Assembly (NCBI RefSeq): GCF_000725485.1
Contig: NZ_JOAG01000046.1
Location: forward strand, 1-64,000
Origin: Nonomuraea candida
Lineage (GTDB): Bacteria > Actinomycetota > Actinomycetes > Streptosporangiales > Streptosporangiaceae
DNA length: 64,000 bases
Direction: 5' to 3'
Shown here: piece by piece, positions 18,001 to 25,718 of the stretch
Layout of the letters: every line of letters starts with the position of its first letter
Numbering within the stretch: position 1 is the first letter of the stretch
Translations under genes and position numbers: made by a program
The notes under the pieces: model-generated
Databases searched by the model: none
What the model was told of the DNA's origin: nothing
What the model saw: the letters and a program-made list of their open reading frames with translations, nothing else

Positions 18001-18108
18001 GACCACCACGTGCGGGCCCTCGGCGTCGACCCGGAGTACGAGAAGACGACCGGCCGGCTCGCCCGTGCGGCCGCACTGCGCTGCCTCGCTCTGGCAGGTG
18101 CCCTGTGA
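15070..18108 (+). CDS. lanB: Class I lanthipeptide dehydratase (LanB), full length
   Basis: A 1012-residue dehydratase. LanB enzymes transfer glutamate from Glu-tRNA to Ser/Thr of the precursor and then eliminate it to give Dha/Dhb. The N-terminal glutamylation domain shows the hallmark LRWQRRSTPFGLFAG near residues 95-110. The last roughly 260 residues are a SpaB_C-like elimination domain (LVCAHLVGNPARFDDILARH ... QYLAVYLRLADPGRYGPVA ... REQPGRYGQAAALTAAEQAF). The length matches NisB-type proteins. The stop overlaps the LanC GTG by four bases. A separate SpaB_C-type protein is encoded downstream. Confidence 0.93.
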   Translation: MSVPLRYRHTGLVMVRASTDPGDLELPTCLDLRDPASFQQEGRTWLAKVWARGEVREALQMASPDLAVRVDALLDAAVPPAGDVRRAVMATVSYLLRWQRRSTPFGLFAGITTAAVGPARADIGARHRAHARVNADWITHLAEEMERHRGLRPRLMVIADSFGIARDGRFVVPARAHGDARHPGPIREMSIRLTRPVQAALAAAATPIRFDRLATDLTACLPGASPEKILALLHTLVDQHILITNLRPPMTAADPLHHLIGVLREAGGADLADLARLLRHLEHVRDLLARHNTAAPERAAALRAAARVQMAALAPGAGLATDMALDARIAVPDVVLQEAARAATVLLRLATEPFGRTAWMDYHARFLARYGPGALVPVKELVADSGLGYPGGYLGAPRARPTWRTIIDRDATLLALIQQAAQSGADEITLTDADVTALTVGDHDTVVLPHRIEIGVAVSAPSTEAINRGEFGLRITANPRAHTSMTGRFAHLLNDGDRARLAGSHAAGADAVVVQLSFPPRRPRNENLARVPPLLPTVVHLGEHPAGGGAIGVEDLAVTADSTHLHLVQRSTGRRVIARLPHALDTTVQIPPLARFLAEVADARAAAYKPFNYGAARTLPHLPRIRYRRTVLAPARWLLTTADVPGPSHGWDAALSAWRSRWRTPARVLLCHEDLRLPLDLDQPMDRAVLQTRLERAGKVELQEDDPAHGRGWIGRPAELLIPMTVVSPSRRSLPVMAAPGATTLVCAHLVGNPARFDDILARHLPPLADELADLLTSWWVRRHRDMIQPDADQYLAVYLRLADPGRYGPVAARLAAFAARLDTLGLPAQLAITTCREQPGRYGQAAALTAAEQAFTADTQAAITQIRVADAARLPGQALAAASMAHLAAAFAPGPVAGWRALVGCLERQTGPLDRTLRDHALRWGDPAHDYRTVRAIPGGETVAAAWRARDTALTAYHRALAGQRDPATVLRTLLHDHHVRALGVDPEYEKTTGRLARAAALRCLALAGAL

Positions 18109-19295
18109 CCGGCCCGGCACCGGAGGCGGAGCCGGTGGAGCTGAGCGAACACGAGAGGGCGAGCCAGTCCCTCACCAGGCCGACCGCCGCGAACGCGCTC
18201 CTGGCGATCGAGCGGGCCCTGTCCGGCACTGGAGACTGGGCGAGCGCCGACGCGCACATCCGCAAGGCCACCACCGGACCCATCGACAGCGCGCCGCACG
18301 CCAGCCTCTACTACGGGGCACCGGCCGTCGCGTTCGTCCTGCACGCCGCCCGCGCCGGCCACCCCCGCTACCAGGCGGCAGCCCGCAGCCTCGACAAGCA
18401 CGTCGCGCGGCTGGCCCAACGCCGGCTGGCCACCGCCGCCGAACGGATGAGGCGACGAGCACCCGCCGCGCCCGCCGCGTTCGCCGAGTACGACCTGTTC
18501 CGCGGGCTCACCGGACTCGGCGCTCTCCTGCTCCTGCGAGCCCCCGGCAGTGACCTGCTCGGCGCCGTCCTCACCTACGTGACCTGCCTGACCCAACCGC
18601 GCCGCGTGGACGGCGCGGCACTGCCGGGCTGGTGGGCCGATCATGACCCCGACCCGCTCGCCCCGACCCCGGGCGGGCACGTCAACCTCGGCCTCGCGCA
18701 CGGCGCGGCCGGCCTGCTCGCCCTGCTCTCCCTCGCCTCCCTGCGCGGATGCACGGTGCCCGGCCAAACCGACGCGATCGAGACCCTGGCCGGCTGGTAC
18801 GACCAGTGGCGGCAACACTCGGCGGACGGCACCTGGTGGCCGCAATGGCTCACCCGCGAGGACCTGCGCACCGGCCACCCCTCCCAGCGCGGCCCGGGAC
18901 GGCCCTCGTGGTGCTACGGCACGGCCGGCATCGCCCGCGCCCAGCAACTCGCCGCCCTGGCCACCGGCGACCCCGTCCGGCGCGGAATCGCCGAGAAGGC
19001 CATGGCCGAGTGCCTGACCGGCCAACAGCTTCAGAAGATCACCGACGCGGGGCTGTGCCACGGCATGGCCGGCGTCTACCAGACCGCCTACCGGGCCTCC
19101 CTCGACGCCGCGAACCAAGCGATCGGGAGCCGCCTCCCCGCGCTCGCGGCCGCGCTCACCCAGCACGCGGCGATCGGCCAGGACGACACCGAGGGACTAC
19201 TGGACGGGCCCGCCGGGGTGGGCCTGGCCCTGGAAACCGCACGACACACCACACCCCCACGTTCTGGATGGGACGCATGCCTCCTCATCACCTGA
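18105..19295 (+). CDS. lanC: Lanthionine synthetase C-like cyclase (LanC)
   Basis: A 396-residue zinc-dependent cyclase that adds precursor Cys thiols to dehydrated residues. The expected metal ligands are visible: Cys in SWCYGTAG and Cys-His in GLCHGMAG. The catalytic-region His is in NLGLAHGAAG. The fold is the usual alpha/alpha barrel with Gly-rich turns. GTG at 18105 forms a GTGA overlap with LanB, so it is translationally coupled. The C-terminus overlaps the start of the next gene by about 28 bases. Confidence 0.93.
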   Translation: MTGPAPEAEPVELSEHERASQSLTRPTAANALLAIERALSGTGDWASADAHIRKATTGPIDSAPHASLYYGAPAVAFVLHAARAGHPRYQAAARSLDKHVARLAQRRLATAAERMRRRAPAAPAAFAEYDLFRGLTGLGALLLLRAPGSDLLGAVLTYVTCLTQPRRVDGAALPGWWADHDPDPLAPTPGGHVNLGLAHGAAGLLALLSLASLRGCTVPGQTDAIETLAGWYDQWRQHSADGTWWPQWLTREDLRTGHPSQRGPGRPSWCYGTAGIARAQQLAALATGDPVRRGIAEKAMAECLTGQQLQKITDAGLCHGMAGVYQTAYRASLDAANQAIGSRLPALAAALTQHAAIGQDDTEGLLDGPAGVGLALETARHTTPPRSGWDACLLIT

Positions 19296-20245
19296 CCACC
19301 GCGGCGCCGCACCAGCTCGCCAACGGCGTCCTGGCCCTCCTCGCCGGGGCAGACCTGGACACCGCCGCCGCCGACGCCGGCGTCGATCCGGCCGACCTCG
19401 ACGAAGCCGCCACGGTGTATCGGGCCGCCGGGCTCACGGCGCTCGAACAACGCGCCGAAGCCGGCTGGTACCAGCTGCGCGTCCAGTTCCCCGACGGGAA
19501 CACCGCTGAGACGATCGGCGCCCACGAGCTGATGCCGCGCCTGGAGCGGCTCCACGCGGACGGCGCGATCAACGGGTGGTGGTTCCTGCGCAAACCCCCA
19601 GGCTGGCGGCTGCGGCTGCGCGACGCCGACCGCGACCCCGTTGACGACCTGTTCAACGAGCTGACCGCGACCGGCACGATCACCCACTGGTGGCCGACCG
19701 TGTACGAGCCGGAAACCGCCGCGTTCGGCGGCCCGGCCGGGATGCAGGCCGCGCATGACCTGTTCCACGCCGACAGCCTCGGCGTCCTCGAATACGCCCG
19801 CCAGGCCGCCCCCGACCTCGGCCGCCGTGAACTGTCCATCGTGCTGATCAACGCCCTGCTGCAGGCGGCTGGGCTGGACTGGTTCGAGCGTGGCGACGTC
19901 TTCGCCCGAGCCGCCCGCCTACGGCCCGCGCCCGCCACCGCGGACGTCGGCCAGGTAGAGAAGCTGTCGGCCCACGTGCGCACGCTGCTGGCCGCCCCCG
20001 CCCAGCCCGACAGGGAGCCGTTCGCGCCCGGCGGGCTCGCCGCGTTCGCCGCACCGTGGCTGACCGCCTGGCAGGCCGCAGGCAACGAGCTCGGCCGCGC
20101 CGCCGCCGAGGGCCGCATCCACCGCGGCCTGCGTGCGCTGCTCACCCACGTCGTGATCTTCCACTGGAACCGGTTCGGCCTGTCGGCCACCACGCAAGAC
20201 GTCCTCTCCCGCGCGGCCGCCGCCGCCTTCCTGCCCGAGAGCTGA
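19268..20245 (+). CDS. Thiopeptide-type bacteriocin biosynthesis (SpaB_C) protein
   Basis: A 325-residue stand-alone elimination-domain homologue. Family marks are GWYQLRVQFPDG near the start of the domain, GWWFLRKPPGWRLRLRD in the middle and THWWPTVYEPETAAFGGPAG followed by HDLFHADSLGVLEYAR. In split LanB systems such proteins catalyse glutamate elimination. Here it coexists with a LanB that already has such a domain. An N-terminal stretch of about 70 residues (ANGVLALLAGADLDTAAADA) looks like a small helical recognition region. ATG 19268 or ATG 19277 could start it. It overlaps LanC and is followed after two bases by the next gene. Confidence 0.88.
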   Translation: MGRMPPHHLTTAAPHQLANGVLALLAGADLDTAAADAGVDPADLDEAATVYRAAGLTALEQRAEAGWYQLRVQFPDGNTAETIGAHELMPRLERLHADGAINGWWFLRKPPGWRLRLRDADRDPVDDLFNELTATGTITHWWPTVYEPETAAFGGPAGMQAAHDLFHADSLGVLEYARQAAPDLGRRELSIVLINALLQAAGLDWFERGDVFARAARLRPAPATADVGQVEKLSAHVRTLLAAPAQPDREPFAPGGLAAFAAPWLTAWQAAGNELGRAAAEGRIHRGLRALLTHVVIFHWNRFGLSATTQDVLSRAAAAAFLPES

Positions 20246-20247
20246 CC

Positions 20248-21345
20248 ATGGACCCCGCCACGCTGCACGCCGCCGTCCGCCGCTTCCCCCTCGTCGGCCA
20301 CGCCCGGCCCGGCCACCCGCCGCTGCCCGACCGAGTTCAGGAGATCGCCGACATCGCCGAAACCGCGGCCCGCCCCGGCGGTGACGCCCTGCACGAAGGG
20401 GCGCACGCGCTCAACAAGGCCGCGCTCCTGGCCAGCGACTGCGGCCTGCCCGACCTAGCCCGTGACCTGTGCTGGCAGCACATCAACATCTACCGGGGCG
20501 CTGGCCGCCCGCTGACCGTGACCCGCGCCCGGTACATGCTCGAACCCGTCCACAACCTCGCCCGGCTCCAGCTCCGCGCCGGCGACGGACAACACGCCCT
20601 ACGGCTCCTGGACGCGATGTACCAGGCGGTCACCAAAGACACCGACCTGGTGATCGGCCATCGCACCCTGCCGCTGGCCCACCTCACCGGCACCCCGGGA
20701 GAACGGCACAAGCTGCGCGAATGGGTCTGGCGGCAGTACCTCGCGGACGGCATCCGCGCCCTGACGCTCGCCGGCCGCTGGGACGAGGCGGTCACACACG
20801 CCAGAGCACATCAGGGCATCGGCCTGCACCTGATGGACGGACGGCAGGCCGCGATCATCGCCCACCGCCTGCGCGGCACGCTCGGCGCAGCGCGGGCCCT
20901 CCTGAAGGAGAGCACGCCCACGGAGCCCTGGGAGCAGCAGGTCGCTTCCTGCCTGCGCGTCATGTGCGCGGAACCGGACGGGAAGGCAGCCGGCCAGGAC
21001 GTGGCGGCCATGGTCGACCAATTCTTCGGCCACCAGCCGAGGCCCGGCTTCGTGGTCTTCCGGACCCGGCTCGGGCTGACCGTGGCCACCCTCGCCGACA
21101 GCGAGGCGACCGGTCGCGTTCTCGCTCGACTGGCCGCCGAGGTGATCGAGTCCGGCGACGGGTACGCCGCCCGGGACCTGCTCCGGCACCGCCCTCTGGA
21201 AGGCGTGTCGGATGCGCAACGCCAGGCGCTGGCCGACCTGGTTGCAGCCTCTGGCCTGGGAGCAGGGGCGTTGCCCGCCCCGCTGCTCGATTCGCTCACC
21301 TGCTCGGTGAAAGCGGCAGGCGAGGTGCTCACCGCAGCGATGTGA
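20248..21345 (+). CDS. FxLD-cluster conserved helical protein, unknown function
   Basis: A 365-residue protein beginning MDPATLHAAVRRFPLVGHAR. It is almost wholly helical with Ala/Leu/Arg spacing like TPR repeats (DALHEGAHALNKAALLASD, ARDLCWQHINIYR, RGTLGAARALLKES). No catalytic motif is seen. From memory of the family it recurs next to lanthipeptide and related peptide clusters in actinomycetes, so a scaffold, immunity or regulatory role is possible, but this is inference. The ATG lies two bases after the preceding stop, which makes it the last gene of the operon. Confidence 0.8.
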   Translation: MDPATLHAAVRRFPLVGHARPGHPPLPDRVQEIADIAETAARPGGDALHEGAHALNKAALLASDCGLPDLARDLCWQHINIYRGAGRPLTVTRARYMLEPVHNLARLQLRAGDGQHALRLLDAMYQAVTKDTDLVIGHRTLPLAHLTGTPGERHKLREWVWRQYLADGIRALTLAGRWDEAVTHARAHQGIGLHLMDGRQAAIIAHRLRGTLGAARALLKESTPTEPWEQQVASCLRVMCAEPDGKAAGQDVAAMVDQFFGHQPRPGFVVFRTRLGLTVATLADSEATGRVLARLAAEVIESGDGYAARDLLRHRPLEGVSDAQRQALADLVAASGLGAGALPAPLLDSLTCSVKAAGEVLTAAM

Positions 21346-22736
21346 ATATCCAATGGACGAGGGAACGCTCACCGCCGCGGCCGTCTCGGCGCTGGGACTG
21401 ATGCGGCGGACGGGCACTGGACAGCTCGACCTCCAACCACTCCCACGATGCCCCGAGTTCCACCAGCTCCGGAGATACCGGCCTGCCGCCACGGGCCGCA
21501 CGACGGCAGGTAGGACCCCAACTCGGTGAAGTACCGGTAGGCCGCGGTGGGCAGCGCCACCGGCACGCATCCTCCTCGGCCACCTTGCCGAGCAACTGCT
21601 CCCGCATGCGCCGGTATCGGACTGAGTCGGCGTACGATCTTCATCTCTACAAAAGTCCCCGGCGGCGGTACCACTCTCATGTACGACATCACCCTGCGCG
21701 GGATACAACCGCACCGCCAAGCCTCGCACAGGCTCGATGCACATCACACGGCTGCGCTTCGCGCACACTGGTCACTCGCCGCATCTGCTTTGACCAGATG
21801 CTCAGCTGTATCCGGTAGGCGAGTCCTATCTGCTCGTCGGTCACCTCGCGCGCCACCGTCACCGTCCGGCCGTCCCGCGAGGTCGCCTCCCAGATGAAGC
21901 GCGGCCGTACCAAACGCAGAGGCAGCGCGGCCGACGGCGTGGTCAACGGGACGGAAACCGACGCCGTGGATGGACGGCCTTCGGCGGCGTCCAGTTCTGG
22001 CGGACGAACCAGCCGCTCCGGCCTGGCCACGTTCACGTGCACGTCAGAGTTTCACGGCAGAAGGAGCGGGCGGCGCGCCGGCCGGTACTGAAGGGTCGCG
22101 CCGATCCATCCGCACTTCACGCAGGCCGGTTCGAGGCGGCTGAACAGCGGTGCCGTCGGCAGGAGGGTGAAGCATGGGGTTGTGCTTCCTCCTGCCTCCC
22201 AGTGCTGGCCGACGTCGAGGTAGGCGACCCGTTCGTCCCAGATGGCGTCGGACCGGATGAGGTTGACGGTCAAACTCATCGCGAGTCACCGGCCTAGATC
22301 CGATCCGGGAGCCGGGTGACCGCTCCGGCGTACTCAGGCGGGGGCGTGCGGGGCCTGGTCATCGGTCGAGGTGTCGTCCCCGGCCGCCGGGGCTTCTCCG
22401 GTGAAGTGGCGCCACCGGCGGCTGAGCACGGCCGGACGGGGTCAGGTCGGCAGAACGCTCCGCGCCCGTCAGGACGCGACCCCGGGCGCCGGCGGAGCGG
22501 CAGGCGGAGATCGCGGCCAAGAGCCGCCAGGCGATGCCGTTCGATCACGAGCACACCACGCACCGCTTCGCCCGCCGAACACGGATAAGCCTGCCCGCTG
22601 CCGCTCTGCCGAACCCCGTACCGACTCCAGTGCCTGCCCCGCGGTCGCGGAACGCAGAGATCAGGATCACCTCGCTATACCCAACCCCCGTATGGTTCAC
22701 TGGGCGTGGCGTTCTTCTCGACGTGAAGGAGCTTTG
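21346..22736. other. Decayed region after the lanthipeptide operon
   Basis: Nearly 1.4 kb without a convincing intact gene and with lower GC than the flanks. Minus-strand pieces look like broken coding sequence in several frames: RYRRMREQLLGKVAEEDACR near 21550-21625 joined in another frame to VALPTAAYRYFTELGSYLPS, and a segment near 21800-21920 (FIWEATSRDGRTVTVAREVT, DEQIGLAYRIQLSIWSKQMR). I cannot name the parents. It is probably a former insertion or plasmid-like segment. Confidence 0.5.
22052..22279 (-). CDS. Small unknown protein or gene fragment
   Basis: A 75-residue frame starting MSLTVNLIRSDAIWDERVAY with a CVKCGWIG pair of Cys near the end that looks like half of a zinc knuckle. No family is recognised. 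Sense-like composition and the Cys pair distinguish it from shadows, but the surroundings are decayed and it may be a fragment. Confidence 0.35.
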   Translation of the reverse strand: MSLTVNLIRSDAIWDERVAYLDVGQHWEAGGSTTPCFTLLPTAPLFSRLEPACVKCGWIGATLQYRPARRPLLLP

Positions 22737-23150
22737 ATGGCCGAGCCGAGTCCGCGCGGGCGGCGCTCGCTGTTCCTGCACGCGACTCTGCGGCGCGGGC
22801 CCCGCCAGGTGCTGGAGCAGATGCTGGCGCGGGTGGACGACGACACCCCGCCCGCCGGGCGGCGGCATCCGCGACGCCTGGCCACTGGCCCTGGCCGCCC
22901 TGGTGCACCTGGACGGCTTGCCCGAACGCATGGCCGCCTATCGCGAGCACGCCATCGCCCTCGCGGCCGCGATCAACGCCGACGGCGCCGCCCGCGCCCA
23001 CCCCGGCCCGCCGCACCCCTGTTCCACATCCACCTGCCGGCCCCGAAACAGGCGGTCGAGCAGGCGGGCGCCCGATCGCCGCCGGGCCCGCCCGGGCCCG
23101 TAGTCGGCGACCGGCCTGCAAACACAGCAACCCCACCCTCCAACCCCTGA
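22737..23150 (+). pseudogene. Frameshifted threonine aldolase/beta-eliminating lyase relic
   Basis: The frame from ATG 22737 (MAEPSPRGRRSLFLHATL) changes at about 22858 into DAWPLALAALVHLDGLPERM and AAYREHAIALAAAI, and then at about 23020 into FHIHLPAPKQAVEQAG. Joined together these resemble the C-terminal domain of low-specificity threonine aldolases, where P-Y/L-A-x-A-AL, M-x-x-Y-x-x-x-A and a P-P-x-T-x-x-F-H segment follow in that order. The PLP domain is missing. At least two frameshifts make it non-functional. Confidence 0.5.
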
Positions 23151-23165
23151 CGGGAAGGACGTATT

Positions 23166-23600
23166 GTGATCAACATTCGTCGCGCCACCCCTGATGACGC
23201 CCCCACCGTGCACAGCCTCATCCGTGCCCTGGCCGAGCATCAAGACCAGGCCTGGGGCGTCACGGTGAGCGTCGAGGACCTGAAGCAGATGCTGGCCCGC
23301 CCGGACGTCACCTACCTGATCGCCGAGCGGGACGGCCAGGCCGTCGGCTACGTCTCCTGGCTGGAGCGCATCGGCTTCTGGTCCGGACAGGACTACCTCC
23401 ACCTCGACGACCTGTACGTCACCGGCGCCGAGCGCGGCCACGGCGTGGGCGAGCAGCTCATGCGTGCGACAGCCGAAGCCGCCGGTGGCAAGGTGATCCG
23501 CTGGGAGGTCGCCGAAACCAACAAGGCGGCACAGCGCTTCTACACGCGCATCGGCGCCACCCTCACCAGCAAGAAGATCGGCCGCTGGCAGCCCAGGTAG
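23166..23600 (+). CDS. GNAT-family N-acetyltransferase
   Basis: A 144-residue acetyl-CoA-dependent acetyltransferase. The acetyl-CoA binding core reads LDDLYVTGAERGHGVGEQLM, with the R/G-x-x-G-x-G/A pattern (motif A), and the C-terminal ETNKAAQRFYTRIGA is the classic motif B. The acceptor is unknown; the fold is cytosolic. It starts at GTG 23166 after a strong GGGAAGGA box. It is a single-gene unit with a hairpin 20 bases downstream. Confidence 0.92.
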   Translation: MINIRRATPDDAPTVHSLIRALAEHQDQAWGVTVSVEDLKQMLARPDVTYLIAERDGQAVGYVSWLERIGFWSGQDYLHLDDLYVTGAERGHGVGEQLMRATAEAAGGKVIRWEVAETNKAAQRFYTRIGATLTSKKIGRWQPR

Positions 23601-23620
23601 ACCTCCATGAGCACATCGCG

Positions 23621-23658
23621 CTCCCGTTTTCCTCCTCTACCCGGGGGAAAGACGGGAG
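23621..23658 (+). terminator. Hairpin after the acetyltransferase gene
   Basis: CTCCCGT pairs with ACGGGAG, and the inner TTTTCC partly pairs with GGGGAAA. It lies 21 bases after the acetyltransferase stop. Confidence 0.6.
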
Positions 23659-23818
23659 CCGGGCCGGCTCATGGCAGATCGTGCCGTCGCCTTCGATCAC
23701 GGCCGCCGCCTGCGCGTACGCGACGTTCGCCGTGGGCTGGGCTGGTGGCGCGATGAAGCGACGAGGGTGGACTGCGCGTGACCCTCGGCCGAGATCGAGA
23801 GCGGGTCCGGGCCGCGCG

Positions 23819-24715
23819 TCAAACGCCCTTCAGGACACGATCAAGGGCCGCGCGGCCGGCGGGACCCCAGGCCGGTTTGCCGCCGGGAAGGCCGCGGTCC
23901 CCGTTCTGTCCCATGAGCATCAGGAAGAGGCTCTTCATGGCGGCCAGCCCGCGGGCGCGCCGGATCGCCGCCTCGTCCGCGTGCGCGTACGCGTCGAAGA
24001 AGCGTGCGGCCGTGCCCGCGGGCAGCAGCACCCACGCGGCGGCGAGGTCCCAGGCGGGGTCGCCGGCGAACAGGGAGCCGAAGTCGACGACGCCCGAGAG
24101 CGTTCCGTCCGAGACGACGACGTTCGCGGGGTGGAGGTCGCCGTGCACCCACACCGGCGGTCCCTCCCACTCGGGGGCCGCGACGGCATCGGCCCAGACG
24201 GCCCGGACGGCGTGGACGTCGCCGACCGCGCCGGGGTCGACGGCCTGCAGGAACCGCTCGAAGCCGGCCGTGCACGCCTTGGGGTGGGCGCCGAGGTCCG
24301 CACTGGCCGGGGCCTCGGCGGGCGCCGCCACGTGGAGCGCCCGGAGGAAGGCCGCCAGCGTGTCGGCCGCGTGGGCGCCGCGGCTGATCGCGCCGTGGTC
24401 CAGCGGCTCGCCGTGCACCCACGTCATCACGGTCCAGTGCTTGGGGAAGCGCCCGGACGGTTCGCCGGACCGCACCGGGGTCGGCACCGGGAGCGGCAGG
24501 CGCGGGGCCAGCACGGGCAGCCACCGCCGCTCCTTGAGCTGCGGCTCCGGGGTGGGGTCCATGCGCTGCATGCGTACGGCCAGTTCGTCCCCGAGGCGCC
24601 ACATCTGGTTGCCCCAGCCGCCCGCCACCTCGCGGACGGCCAGCCCCGCCAGGTCGGGATGCTGCTCCCGCAGCAGGTCGCGGACCAGCTCCGCGGTGAT
24701 CTCGATCTCGGTCAT
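23819..24715 (-). CDS. Aminoglycoside phosphotransferase family (APH-like kinase)
   Basis: A 298-residue kinase-fold protein. The catalytic loop is VHGDLHPANVV (catalytic Asp and Mg-binding Asn) and the metal loop is VVDFGSLFAGDPAWDLA. The N-terminal lobe has GGWGNQMWRLGDELAVRM, carrying the ATP-lobe Arg/Lys position. Homologues phosphorylate aminoglycosides, macrolides or small metabolites; resistance cannot be concluded. The length is typical. A GC-rich inverted repeat lies 28 bases upstream of the start. Confidence 0.88.
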   Translation of the reverse strand: MTEIEITAELVRDLLREQHPDLAGLAVREVAGGWGNQMWRLGDELAVRMQRMDPTPEPQLKERRWLPVLAPRLPLPVPTPVRSGEPSGRFPKHWTVMTWVHGEPLDHGAISRGAHAADTLAAFLRALHVAAPAEAPASADLGAHPKACTAGFERFLQAVDPGAVGDVHAVRAVWADAVAAPEWEGPPVWVHGDLHPANVVVSDGTLSGVVDFGSLFAGDPAWDLAAAWVLLPAGTAARFFDAYAHADEAAIRRARGLAAMKSLFLMLMGQNGDRGLPGGKPAWGPAGRAALDRVLKGV

Positions 24716-24742
24716 GCGGAGTCACAGTACCCAGGCGGCAGG

Positions 24743-24761
24743 CGGAGCGGCTTCCGCTCCG
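24743..24761. promoter_or_regulatory. Inverted repeat upstream of the APH gene
   Basis: CGGAGCGG-CTT-CCGCTCCG is a perfect 8-bp dyad, flanked further out by TCACAG (24722) and CTGTGA (24773). The arms contain CGGAGCG, as in the TetR-type operators at 25719-25764, though with a centre of different length. It could be an operator or a simple hairpin. Confidence 0.4.
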
Positions 24762-24824
24762 GGAACATCTCGCTGTGATTCCCGCCATGACGGCGCTCTG
24801 CCGCAGGGGCTCGGACCCCGGCGC

Positions 24825-24872
24825 GGGTCAGGATCGGCACGGGTCAGGATCGGCACGGGTCAGGATCGGCGC
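24825..24872. repeat. Three tandem copies of a 16-bp unit
   Basis: GGGTCAGGATCGGCAC is repeated three times head to tail (last copy with one change). The third copy contains the stop codon of the NmrA gene (24860-24862). The repeat thus sets the 3' end of that transcript. Confidence 0.8.
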
Positions 24873-25696
24873 GCGCCGAGTTGCCGGGTGAGGAACCGTT
24901 CGAACGTCAGCAGGTCCGGATGCCGCCGGCGCAGGGCCTCGATGTCGGCCCGGTAGCCCTCTTCGGCGAACCACTCGAACATGCGCTCGTCGATCGGCAG
25001 CGCCTCGAACCTGGTCGGCGTGCCGGTGACGCGCTCGTAGATCTCCGCGATCTCGGGGAAGGTGAGCTCGTCGCCGGCGAGTTCGAGCTGCCGGCCGATG
25101 AAGTGGGCGGGATCGTCGAAGGCGTCGGCGGCGAAGACCCCGATGTCGTCGGTGGCGATGAGCTGCATCGGCTTGTCCGGCTTGACCGGCAGTGCCAGGA
25201 GCCGCTCGCCCTCGGCGTCGGCGTAGTGCAGCAGGTTGTTCATGAAGAACACCGGCCGCAGGATGGTGGCGGGCACGCCGAGGGCCAGGATGTGCCGCTC
25301 GATCTCGGCCTTGCTCTCGAAGTGGTCGATGCCGGTCTCGCGCTCGGCGCCGCCCACGGAGCTGTAGACCAGGTGGGCGACGCCGCTGTCGTGCGCGAGG
25401 TCGGCCACCGCCTTGCCCTGGCGCACCTCGGCGGCCAGGGTCTCGGGCTCATGGGCCAGCGCCTGGACGCTGAACACGCCGTACGCGCCGCGCATCGCCT
25501 CCCTCAGGGAGCCGGGGTCGTCGAGATCGCCGCGGACGAGTTCGGCGCCCTGCTCTCGCAGGGCCCGGGCGGCGGGCTTGTTCGGATCGCGCACCAGGGC
25601 GCGAACGGTCCAGCCGCGGGTCAGCAGCTGCCGGGCGGTGGCTCCGCCCTGGTTGCCGGTGGCGCCGGTGACGAGAACGACTCGGGATGCAGACAT
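24860..25696 (-). CDS. NmrA-family NAD(P)-binding protein
   Basis: A 278-residue atypical short-chain dehydrogenase-like protein with an N-terminal Rossmann motif (VVLVTGATGNQGGATA) and cofactor-discriminating VRDPNK after strand 2. The middle contains SSVGGAERETGIDHFESKAE, in which a YxxxK-type catalytic pair is replaced, so it may be a redox sensor or a reductase of quinone/NmrA type. The start at 25696 fits other family members; the ribosome site is weak. It is divergent from a TetR gene with two operator-like repeats between them. Confidence 0.88.
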   Translation of the reverse strand: MSASRVVLVTGATGNQGGATARQLLTRGWTVRALVRDPNKPAARALREQGAELVRGDLDDPGSLREAMRGAYGVFSVQALAHEPETLAAEVRQGKAVADLAHDSGVAHLVYSSVGGAERETGIDHFESKAEIERHILALGVPATILRPVFFMNNLLHYADAEGERLLALPVKPDKPMQLIATDDIGVFAADAFDDPAHFIGRQLELAGDELTFPEIAEIYERVTGTPTRFEALPIDERMFEWFAEEGYRADIEALRRRHPDLLTFERFLTRQLGARRS

Positions 25697-25718
25697 GGAC
25701 AAACAACCGCCTCTTATT

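Noticed and set aside
14899..18120. 1073-residue minus-strand frame opposite LanB
   Set aside because: It is a mirror of the LanB gene produced by high GC at third positions. It has no family motif and LanB, with clear domains, explains the strand.
23670..23783. 37-codon plus-strand frame (MADRAVAFDHG)
   Set aside because: No ribosome site, placed after a terminator and facing the convergent kinase gene; no conservation evidence.
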